Assembly (NCBI GenBank): GCA_002898855.1
Contig: BEIR01000060.1
Coordinates: forward strand, 1-7,236
DNA length: 7,236 bases
Direction of reading: 5' to 3'
Origin: a bacterium HR41
GTDB taxonomy: Bacteria > Actinomycetota > Thermoleophilia > Solirubrobacterales > Thermoleophilaceae
The translations under genes and the position numbers were made by a program. The stretch's first letter is position 1. The number at the start of each line of letters is the position of its first letter. Shown here piece after piece: positions 1 to 5,463 of the stretch. Under the pieces are notes generated by a model. That model was not told the origin of the DNA. It made no database searches and worked only from the letters and a program-made list of their open reading frames with translations.

Positions 1-1395
1 GTGGCGGCGCGCGCCGGCGTCGATCCGCTTGGCGACGATGCGCTCGAGGTTTCACGCGCGGCAGTGGCGGTGGAGTGCGCCTGTCCGCCGTCGCGCGAGG
101 TGAGTTGCGTGATCGCTCTCGCCGGCGACGCGACGTCACGCAGCGAGCTCTTGAACTGGGCTGCGCGGGCACGGACCGAAGTGGTGGTGGTCGCAGCGGC
201 GTGCAACCGCGAGGTCGACGAGCTCCTCGCCGAACTGGGGGCCGAGACGCTCGAGCTGGCGGCGACGGGACCGCTCGAGCGCGGACCGCTCGATCTGGTC
301 GTCGCCGAGCTGGCGAGCCGGCTTGGCGAGACGGTTTCCGAGGTCGCCGGACGGATCGGCGAGATGCGCCTCGACACACACGTCGACGTCGATCGCGCGG
401 TGGTGGCGCTGCTCGATCTGATCAAGGCGGTCGCGGTGTCGGAGCGTGCCCGCGCCGGCGAGGATCCGCGCGAGGTGCTCGCCGTGTCGAGCGCGATCAT
501 CGAGCGCGCAGCGACGGAAAGCCAGCGCGAGCTGCTGGCGCGCTCGTCGGTCGACGCGCTGCTTGCCGGCGGCGTGCCCGACGCTTACGCCCCGGCAGCG
601 AACGGTGACAGCAACGCGCGACCGGCCGCGCAGCCCACCGGTCTCGAGCCTTTCATCCCCCGTCGCGGCGACGGTTTGCTGCTGTCGGCGTCCGATCTCG
701 AGACCTACCGGCTCTGTCCGTTGCGCTACAAGTTCGCCCGCGTCTTCCGCATCCCCCAGGAACCGACGCTGCAGCAGCGTTTCGGCATCGCGCTACACCA
801 GACGCTCGAGCGCTTCCATCTGCACAGCGACGGCTCGCGCGCGGCGCTGTTGCGCACTTTCGAGGCTTGCTGGCGGCGCGCAGGGCTCGGGCAGGGGCCG
901 CGCGAACAGGCTCTGCGCGAGCGCGCACGGCGAGCGCTCGAGCGCTACTTCGACCGCTTCGGCAGCGAGCGGGCGGCCGGTGGCGCACAGCCGCTGTGGT
1001 TCGAGCGCGGCTTCGCGTTCCGTCTCGGCCGCCATCTAGTGCGGGGGCGGGTCGATCGCGTCGACCGGCGCGCAGACGGCAGCTTCGAGCTGATCGACTA
1101 CAAGACCGGCAAGGCGCGCAGCGACGCCGATCTCGCCGACGACATCCAGCTGTCGCTCTACCAGCTCGCCGCGCGCGAGGCGTGGGGTATCGATTGCGCA
1201 GCGCAGAGCTACCTGTACGTGCTGACCGGCGAGAAGGTCGAGGTCCCGGCGACAGCTACGAACATCGAGCGTGTGGTGGCGCGTGTCGAGGAGCTCGCCG
1301 CGGGCATCGCCGAACAGCGTTTCGAGCCGCGCCCGGCACCCGACCTGTGCGCGGCGTGCGACTACCGCATCCTCTGCCCGGCGAGCGAGGTGTAG
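1..1395 (+). CDS. RecB/AddB-type PD-(D/E)XK nuclease with Fe-S cysteines (probably the C-terminal part of a larger helicase-nuclease)
   Basis: The last 240 residues form a RecB-family exonuclease domain of the kind that resects DNA ends in recombinational repair. Numbering from the GTG at base 1, the domain opens with LSASDLETYRLCP (C239) and a conserved H266. GRVDRVD (D352) and LIDYKTGK (D366, K368) supply the metal-binding and catalytic core, and QLSLYQLA (Q383, Y387) follows. C450, C453 and C459 close the protein; with C239 they match the four-cysteine iron-sulfur staple known from AddB, AdnB and Cas4. Residues 1-220 are Ala/Glu/Arg-rich and mostly helical-looking. I see no Walker A, Walker B or other SF1 helicase motif there. 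In many actinobacteria this domain is the tail of a UvrD-like helicase, so the gene may well start left of the window; the GTG at base 1 has no visible upstream context. The stop is TAG at 1393-1395. The nuclease call is firm; the full architecture is not. Confidence 0.85.
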   Translation: MAARAGVDPLGDDALEVSRAAVAVECACPPSREVSCVIALAGDATSRSELLNWAARARTEVVVVAAACNREVDELLAELGAETLELAATGPLERGPLDLVVAELASRLGETVSEVAGRIGEMRLDTHVDVDRAVVALLDLIKAVAVSERARAGEDPREVLAVSSAIIERAATESQRELLARSSVDALLAGGVPDAYAPAANGDSNARPAAQPTGLEPFIPRRGDGLLLSASDLETYRLCPLRYKFARVFRIPQEPTLQQRFGIALHQTLERFHLHSDGSRAALLRTFEACWRRAGLGQGPREQALRERARRALERYFDRFGSERAAGGAQPLWFERGFAFRLGRHLVRGRVDRVDRRADGSFELIDYKTGKARSDADLADDIQLSLYQLAAREAWGIDCAAQSYLYVLTGEKVEVPATATNIERVVARVEELAAGIAEQRFEPRPAPDLCAACDYRILCPASEV

Positions 1396-1499
1396 GGCCC
1401 GTGCGGGCGGAGTAGACGGGTCGGGCAGCGTGGCCGGTGTGGACCAAGGAGCTGCCGGCACCGGCTGCGCCCGGCGGGGACCGCAGTGCGCGCGCCGCG
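1396..1499. terminator. Convergent intergenic gap with weak hairpins
   Basis: This 104-base gap separates the converging nuclease and PAC2 genes, so both transcripts should end here. Two inverted repeats are visible: GCCC/GGGC with a GTGC loop directly after the nuclease stop (1397-1408), and GCCGGTG (1433-1439) with CACCGGC (1459-1465), flanked by GCA/TGC. Neither has a T-run behind it on either strand, so a classic intrinsic terminator is not shown. No RNA gene or small coding region is evident. Confidence 0.25.
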
Positions 1500-2390
1500 C
1501 TAGCGCTCCTCTTCGCCCTCCGCGCTTCGGTTTCCGCCGCGCTGGCGCAAAAAGCGCTGGAAGTCGCGGGCGATCATGTCGCCCGACGGGATGCGTCGCG
1601 GGCGCGGCTGCTCGTCGTCGGCGGCCGATTCGAGCCGCTCGACGAAGGCGCGCGCTTCGGGGTCTTGCTGGACGGCGAGCGAGACGCGCCGCTCGTACTC
1701 TTCGGCGGCGCGCTCGAGCTCAGACGCCTCGACGGCGACTTTCGCCGCCCCCTCGAAGGCGCGCACGAGCGCGAGCGCGACCTTGGTGTTGGGGGTCGCC
1801 GCGACATAGTGCGGCGTCGACGCCCACAAGCTGATCGCGGCGATGTCGGCCTGGGCGAGCGTGTGGTGGAGGACACCGACGATGCCGGTCGGACCCTCGT
1901 AGGTGGAGCGGGCAACGCCGAGGCGGTCAAGCATCAGCGGGTCGGAGGCGAACCCGGTGATCGCGACCGGGCGTGTGTGCGGGACGTCGGCGAGCAGCGA
2001 ACCGAGCGAGACGACGAGCCGCACCTCGAGACGCTCGACGACTTCGAGCACAAGCCGCGTGAAGGTGCGCCAGCGCAGCGACGGCTCCACGCCGCGCAGC
2101 ACCACGACGTCGCCGTCGGCGCCGGGTACCTCGGCGAAAGAGAAGACGTTGCGCGGCCACGACAGCTTGCGACGGCCGTCGGCTGCGAGGGCGACGGTGG
2201 GTCGCACGGCGGTGAAGTCGTAGAAGTTTTCGGGGTCGATGTCGGCGAACTCGTGCGCCCCGAGCCGGCGATGGATGAAGTCGGCGGCACAGGAGGCGGC
2301 GTCGCCGGCGTCGTTCCAACCTTCGAAGGCGCAAACCAGTGTCGGGCGGCGCAGATCGGGCCAAACGTCGACGCGCAGTTCGTCGCTCAC
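1500..2390 (-). CDS. PAC2-family protein (proteasome assembly chaperone 2-like)
   Basis: This 296-residue protein belongs to the actinobacterial PAC2 family, named after a eukaryotic proteasome assembly chaperone; the bacterial role is not established. Family hallmarks appear in order: AFEGWNDAGDAA (21-32), DPENFYDF..RP (52-64), the GVEPSLRWR stretch (100-108), LGSLLADVPHTRPV (129-142), YEGPTGIVGVL (164-174) and PHYVA (193-197). The charged helical tail ends in PSGD....DFQRFLR, typical of actinobacterial members. The length fits the family. I chose GTG at 2390-2388 because homology begins a few residues later and the open frame upstream is out of character. No Shine-Dalgarno is seen; instead TACCGT lies 6 bases upstream, suggesting a leaderless mRNA. 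The protein is soluble, with no signal peptide. It is divergent from the OB-HD gene and convergent with the nuclease gene, so it is probably monocistronic. Proteasome involvement is only an inference from the family name, as no proteasome gene is present. Confidence 0.93.
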   Translation of the reverse strand: MSDELRVDVWPDLRRPTLVCAFEGWNDAGDAASCAADFIHRRLGAHEFADIDPENFYDFTAVRPTVALAADGRRKLSWPRNVFSFAEVPGADGDVVVLRGVEPSLRWRTFTRLVLEVVERLEVRLVVSLGSLLADVPHTRPVAITGFASDPLMLDRLGVARSTYEGPTGIVGVLHHTLAQADIAAISLWASTPHYVAATPNTKVALALVRAFEGAAKVAVEASELERAAEEYERRVSLAVQQDPEARAFVERLESAADDEQPRPRRIPSGDMIARDFQRFLRQRGGNRSAEGEEER

Positions 2391-2619
2391 GGGTTCACGG
2401 TAGCCGACGGCGCCGGGCAGTCCGACGCACCGCCGACCGCAGGCGACCCGACGCAACACCAGCGGCCGCCCGTGCGAGACACGGCCAGCGGCCCGTGCGG
2501 CTCTCCTTCCGTCCGCCCGCTCGCCGACCCTTCTCGCCGTGAGCGAGCGAAAGAGCGGTGAAAGGGAGGGCCAACGTGGCGCTCGCGAGCCGCGCCTCCA
2601 GGCGCGCGGCGAGGGGACG
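2391..2619. promoter_or_regulatory. Divergent promoter region between PAC2 and the OB-HD gene
   Basis: This 229-base gap is the longest in the window and must carry promoters for both flanking genes. On the minus strand a TANNNT-type -10 (TACCGT, read from 2402 to 2397) sits 6 bases before the PAC2 GTG; no good -35 is evident. On the plus strand I cannot identify a -10. The part near the OB-HD gene holds a strong purine-rich Shine-Dalgarno-like run (2562-2570), a perfect 10-bp palindrome GCTCGCGAGC (2581-2590), a 6-bp hairpin (2591-2606) and the GAGGGG ribosome site (2611-2616). No tRNA, riboswitch or conserved small gene is recognised. Confidence 0.5.
2591..2616 (+). promoter_or_regulatory. 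Ribosome-binding site preceded by a hairpin, OB-HD gene
   Basis: GAGGGG at 2611-2616 precedes the ATG at 2620 with normal spacing for its GAGG core, and it decides this start over the GTG at 2539. Immediately upstream, CGCGCC (2591-2596) and GGCGCG (2601-2606) form a perfect stem with a TCCA loop. It can be extended by two pairs across a bulge, which would reach the base just before the ribosome site. Such a stem could modulate ribosome access, but GC-rich DNA makes short stems common. Confidence 0.45.
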
Positions 2620-3540
2620 ATGCGCTCGGATCCGCCGCTTGCGGCGCTCGAGCCGGGCCGCTCGTTCAGCGGGGTGTATGCGTGCACGCGCAAGGACTTG
2701 CTCGTCGCTCGCAACGGGCAGCCGTATTTGGCGGTAGAGCTCGGCGACAGCTCGGGCACGATCACCGCGCGCGCGTTCCGCGATGCGGCCGCGCTGGCGA
2801 GCGGGTTCGAACAGGGTGACCTAGTGGAGGTGGTGGGGCGTGTAGAGCGCTTCCGTGGCGAGCGGACGGTGGAGCTTGCGTCGATCCGTCGTGCCGACCG
2901 CAGCGCGGTCGATCCGCGCCGGTTTCTGCCTTCGACGGCGCGCGATCTCGACGAGCTCGACGGCTTTTTCGAGGCGCTGGCAGCCGAGCTGGCGTGCCCG
3001 GTGCTGGCGCCGCTCCTGCAGCTTTTCGTGCACGACGAGGAGTTCCGGGCGCAGGTTCGTCTCGCGCCGTGCACGCGCGAGGGACACCACGCCTATCTGG
3101 GCGGCTTGCTCGAGCACACGGTCGCGGTGGCGACGCTGGCGCACGAGCTGTGCCAGGTGCATCCATGGCTCGACCGCGATCTGCTGTTGGCGGCGGCGCT
3201 CCTCCACGACGTCGGCAAGACGCGCGAGTTCGAGCTCGGCGCCGAGATCGCGCTGTCGAGCGAGGGGGCGCTGCTCGGTCATCTCGCGCTCGGCCAGCGC
3301 ATGATCGAGGAGCGCTGGTCGGCCCTTGCGGCCGACCGGACAGCCGGCGGGCCGCTCGCTCGCGTCCCGGCCGCGGACCGCGAGGCGCGCTTTCAGGCCC
3401 TCCTCCACTGTGTCCTCGCCCACCACGGTCCCGACCAGCTCCCGTCGCGGCGCTTCCGGTCGGCGGAAGCGGCCGCGCTGTACCGGCTGAACCAGCTCGA
3501 CACGGCGATGGGAGCTTGGATGGGCGGCCCAGTCGCTTAG
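2620..3540 (+). CDS. OB-fold/HD-domain 3'-5' exonuclease, YhaM family
   Basis: The 306-residue product has the two-domain build of Firmicute YhaM, a 3'-5' exoribonuclease of about 314 residues that also trims single-stranded DNA. Residues about 17-95 form an OB-fold nucleic-acid-binding domain (VELGDSSGTITARAFRD, then GDLVEVVGRVERF). The C-terminal HD domain shows GHHAYLGGLLEH (H156, H157, H166), LLHDVGK (H196, D197, K200), H221, LAHHG (H268, H269) and a final LNQLDTAM (D294). This covers the metal ligands and the conserved distal Asp of the family. No signal peptide or membrane segment is seen. I start it at ATG 2620 because of the adjacent GAGGGG; a GTG at 2539 would add 27 low-complexity charged residues with no homology. 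It stands alone, divergent from PAC2 and convergent with the TSUP pair. The exonuclease role is inferred from the family; a nucleotide phosphohydrolase is the alternative. Confidence 0.88.
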   Translation: MRSDPPLAALEPGRSFSGVYACTRKDLLVARNGQPYLAVELGDSSGTITARAFRDAAALASGFEQGDLVEVVGRVERFRGERTVELASIRRADRSAVDPRRFLPSTARDLDELDGFFEALAAELACPVLAPLLQLFVHDEEFRAQVRLAPCTREGHHAYLGGLLEHTVAVATLAHELCQVHPWLDRDLLLAAALLHDVGKTREFELGAEIALSSEGALLGHLALGQRMIEERWSALAADRTAGGPLARVPAADREARFQALLHCVLAHHGPDQLPSRRFRSAEAAALYRLNQLDTAMGAWMGGPVA

Positions 3541-3643
3541 CGCTCAACCGTTGCAACGCGAGCGATCGCAAAGCCGGCTACCCGAACCCCCGGCAGATGG
3601 TCGCCGCGTGGACGCAGCCGCGCCACACGCACGGAAACAGGAG
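3541..3643. other. Convergent intergenic gap, no recognisable element
   Basis: These 103 bases lie between the stops of the OB-HD gene and the downstream TSUP gene. I see a 10-bp palindrome CGTTGCAACG (3549-3558) and an 8-bp palindrome GCGATCGC (3562-3569), but no T-tract terminator, tRNA-like fold or plausible small gene. Termination of both transcripts must occur in or near here. Confidence 0.4.
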
Positions 3644-4033
3644 CTAACTCTCGCGCGAAGCCGGCGCGAGCACTCGTCGCGCAAGCCGCCACGCGAAGTA
3701 CAGCTGCAGAGCCGCGAAGGACAGAGCGAGGGCGCGGTCGGAGAGGGCGTTGGCGAGCTCGGTTCCGGCGACGACGCCGATCGGTGACAGCAGGCCGATC
3801 AGGATGCCGTCGCGCAGGCGCACGTTGCCGTAGCCGTGCTGACGCCAGGCGCCGACCGCGGCCACCACGGTGACCGCGAGCAGCGACGTGGCCTCGGCCG
3901 CGAGCTGCGTTTTGTCGAGGAAGGCGACGAGTCCCGGGACGAACAGCACGCCGCCCCCAACGCCCAGCATGCCGCTCGCAACACCCGCCGCGAAACCGAC
4001 TGCGACGAGAGCGACCAAATCTGCGGCGCTCAC
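3644..4033 (-). CDS. Half-length TauE/SafE (TSUP) membrane protein, second gene of the pair
   Basis: This 129-residue integral membrane protein matches a single repeat of the TauE/SafE permease family, whose usual members are about 240-270 residues with two repeats and export or import sulfite, sulfonates or related anions. The family signature SGMLGVGGGVLFVP (20-33) follows the first hydrophobic stretch (about 6-38). Further membrane segments lie near 48-63, 76-92 and 99-116. Basic residues in the central loop (R64, R72, R74) and at the C-terminus suggest these face the cytoplasm. The GTG at 4033-4031 is preceded by TAGGGG (ribosome site) with 8 bases spacing. It lies 114 bases downstream of the other half-length TSUP gene on the same strand and is very likely co-transcribed with it. 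It is complete at both ends, so I read it as a genuine half-size subunit rather than a truncated gene. Substrate unknown. Confidence 0.85.
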   Translation of the reverse strand: MSAADLVALVAVGFAAGVASGMLGVGGGVLFVPGLVAFLDKTQLAAEATSLLAVTVVAAVGAWRQHGYGNVRLRDGILIGLLSPIGVVAGTELANALSDRALALSFAALQLYFAWRLARRVLAPASRES

Positions 4034-4147
4034 CGCGACAACCCCTACTCGTGGCCGCGACAGCGGCCGTGCCGCGTCCGGGACACGTGTGCTTGCCGGT
4101 CCACCACCGCCTAGCGCCCCCGCATCACCGTCGCGCGCCTCGGGGCC
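4034..4147 (-). promoter_or_regulatory. Spacer between the two TSUP genes with hairpin and ribosome site
   Basis: Within this 114-base spacer GGCCGC and GCGGCC pair perfectly around a GACA loop (GTGTC-free core 4053-4068). Two wobble pairs and a closing C-G extend the stem to 4050-4071. On the minus strand it is followed after three bases by the AGGGG ribosome site (4046-4042) of the downstream gene. The position would suit control of the second gene's translation or an intercistronic attenuator, but no function is shown. There is no room for another domain and no coding-like segment joining the two halves. Confidence 0.35.
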
Positions 4148-4513
4148 TCACCCCAGCGCGAGTTTCACCGCGCTCGCCACTAGCACGAGAGCGAAGATCG
4201 CAGCGACGGCGCGCTCGGGCAGCCGCTGCTGCAAGGCGGCACCGACGACGACACCGGCGACTGCTGGAACGCCCACGAGCGCCGCCGCTGTCACGTCGAC
4301 GTTGCCGTGCAAACCGTGCGCCGCGGCGGCGAGCGCACCGATGATCGCGATCGCGCACAGCGACGTGCCGGTCGCGACACGTTCGCGGTAACCGAACCAC
4401 ACGATCAGAAGCGGAACGATGACCGTGCCGCCGCCGATCCCGAAAAGACCGCTGAACGCCCCGCCGGCGGTGGCCGTGAGGGCGAGTCGGAGCGTGCGTC
4501 GGCGAGGCGTCAC
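4148..4513 (-). CDS. Half-length TauE/SafE (TSUP) membrane protein, first gene of the pair
   Basis: The 121-residue product is again a single TauE/SafE repeat. After a basic N-terminus (PRRRTLR, residues 3-9, predicted cytoplasmic) comes the signature SGLFGIGGGTVIVP (21-34). Hydrophobic segments follow near 10-40, 48-66, 75-94 and 101-119. It aligns to its downstream neighbour without a gap over about 105 residues, with matching GIGGG/GVGGG, TSL (50-52), GNV (70-72), GVV (87-89) and RA (101-102); roughly one third of positions are identical by eye. I chose GTG 4513-4511 because it gives the same N-terminal reach as the neighbour. An ATG at 4561 would add 16 residues and almost reach the divergent otsB start. 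No Shine-Dalgarno is visible; a TATCGT box lies 9 bases upstream. The two proteins together equal one normal TSUP transporter, so a heteromeric permease is the likeliest reading. Substrate unknown. Confidence 0.84.
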   Translation of the reverse strand: MTPRRRTLRLALTATAGGAFSGLFGIGGGTVIVPLLIVWFGYRERVATGTSLCAIAIIGALAAAAHGLHGNVDVTAAALVGVPAVAGVVVGAALQQRLPERAVAAIFALVLVASAVKLALG

Positions 4514-4571
4514 CGGCCGCGGACGATATCTCGACGCGAAAGCGCTCGCGCCGGGCGCCATACTTGGGCGA
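4514..4571. promoter_or_regulatory. Compact divergent promoter between the TSUP pair and otsB
   Basis: Only 58 bases separate the two GTG starts. On the minus strand TATCGT (4528-4523) lies 9 bases before the TSUP start. On the plus strand CATACT (4559-4564) lies 7 bases before the otsB start. Both spacings fit -10 boxes of leaderless or near-leaderless transcripts, and neither gene has a Shine-Dalgarno. No convincing -35 box is seen for either. Between the two boxes is an inverted repeat, CGCGA/TCGCG with a six-base centre (4535-4550), positioned where one regulator could act on both promoters. These are pattern matches only. Confidence 0.4.
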
Positions 4572-5390
4572 GTGCCGCTCGCACCTCCCGAGGCGCAGTC
4601 GCTCCTCGAGCCGCTCGTCGCCGTGCCGGAGCGGGCCGCCGTGCTGTGCGACATCGACGGCACGCTCGCGCCGATCGTCGCTCGTCCCGAGGATGCGCAT
4701 GTAAGTGAAGAGACCGCGCGCCTGTTGGCGCGGATCGCTCGCCGCTACCGCCTGGTCGCCTGCGTGTCGGGCCGCCCGGTGAGCGAGGCACGGCGTCTGG
4801 TCGGCGTCGGCTCGCTCGTTTACGCTGGATCGCACGGGGCCGAGCTGTTGCTCCCGGGCGAGCGCGGCGTGCGTGTCCAGCCAGGGTTCCGCGAGTGGGA
4901 GGAGCGTGTGCGGCGGTTCGCCGACGGTGTCGACCGCGCGGCGCTGCGCCTGCTCGGCATCAGGCGCGAGGACAAGGGACCGATCGTCGCCCTGCACTGG
5001 CGCACCGCGCCCGACAAGCAACGGGCGCGCAGCGAACTCGAGCGCCTCGCTGCCGAGGCCGAGGAGGCGGGCCTCGCCACCCACTGGGGCCGGAAGGTGC
5101 TCGAACTGCGCCCGCCGCTGCCGATCGGCAAGGACCGGGCTGTCAGCGAACTCGTCGAACGCTTCGGCGTGCGATCGGCGCTCTTCGGCGGCGACGACGC
5201 CACCGATCTCGACGCCTTCCGCGCGCTGCGCACGCTGCACGAACAGGGCGCGCTCGACCACGTCGTGCTGGTGGGAGTGCGCTCGAGCGAAGGTCCGGGC
5301 GAACTCGCCGAGGAGGCCGACCTGCTAGTCGACGGGGTCGGCGGCTTCGCCTCCCTTCTGCGCACGCTGGCGGAAGGCGCCGACCGGTGA
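4572..5390 (+). CDS. otsB: Trehalose-6-phosphate phosphatase (HAD superfamily)
   Basis: The 272-residue protein dephosphorylates trehalose 6-phosphate to trehalose, the last step of the OtsA-OtsB pathway for this osmo- and thermoprotectant, in the cytoplasm. All HAD motifs are visible: CDIDGTLAPI (nucleophile D27, acid/base D29), SGRP (66-69), GKD (K187) and GGDDATDLDAF with D208, D209 and D212. The cap domain carries the OtsB-typical YAGSHGAE (84-91), KGPIVALHWR (135-144 with K135) and KVLELRPP (175-182). Length fits bacterial OtsB. The GTG at 4572 is the only sensible start, as the next upstream in-frame start would overlap the divergent TSUP gene. It lacks a Shine-Dalgarno and has a -10-like CATACT 7 bases upstream. 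No otsA (trehalose-6-phosphate synthase) adjoins it, so the synthase must be elsewhere, or the substrate could be a related sugar-glycerol phosphate. The membrane-protein gene downstream may share its transcript. Confidence 0.92.
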   Translation: MPLAPPEAQSLLEPLVAVPERAAVLCDIDGTLAPIVARPEDAHVSEETARLLARIARRYRLVACVSGRPVSEARRLVGVGSLVYAGSHGAELLLPGERGVRVQPGFREWEERVRRFADGVDRAALRLLGIRREDKGPIVALHWRTAPDKQRARSELERLAAEAEEAGLATHWGRKVLELRPPLPIGKDRAVSELVERFGVRSALFGGDDATDLDAFRALRTLHEQGALDHVVLVGVRSSEGPGELAEEADLLVDGVGGFASLLRTLAEGADR

Positions 5391-5463
5391 AAACCGGCAC
5401 GCGTACCGGCGCCGGGCGCGGCGAGAGCGTTCGCCAACTCGGCCGTGCTACAGACGACTGACG
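5391..5463 (+). other. Spacer after otsB with stop-codon hairpin
   Basis: CCGGT (5384-5388) and ACCGG (5393-5397) pair around a GAAA tetraloop; the otsB stop TGA (5388-5390) lies in the stem top and loop. A 10-bp palindrome CCGGCGCCGG follows at 5406-5415. There is no T-run, so whether transcription stops here or continues into the next gene is open. No Shine-Dalgarno is seen before the ATG at 5464. Confidence 0.35.

Noticed and set aside
1437..2561. A long plus-strand open frame opposite PAC2, rich in Asp, Gly and Arg
   Set aside because: It is the antisense of a well-matched PAC2 gene. Its composition is low-complexity, typical of a frame kept open by high GC, and no family motif is seen.
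2391..3074. Upstream extension of the PAC2 frame to 524 residues
   Set aside because: The extra part is antisense to the OB-HD gene, is Ser/Arg-rich, and lies before the point where PAC2 homology begins.
3549..3569. Palindromes CGTTGCAACG and GCGATCGC as repeat or terminator elements
   Set aside because: Each is seen once in the gap examined, with no T-run and no repetition noticed elsewhere in the window. GCGATCGC recalls the cyanobacterial HIP1 element, but other features do not suggest a cyanobacterium.
3644..4513. The TSUP pair as a single gene broken by a frameshift
   Set aside because: Each half has its own start and stop, and the downstream one its own ribosome site. They are separated by 114 non-coding-looking bases and each is a complete repeat.
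4125..5261. A long minus-strand open frame opposite otsB running into the TSUP region
   Set aside because: It is antisense to all HAD motifs of otsB and in the wrong frame for the TSUP gene; Arg-rich and without recognisable domains.
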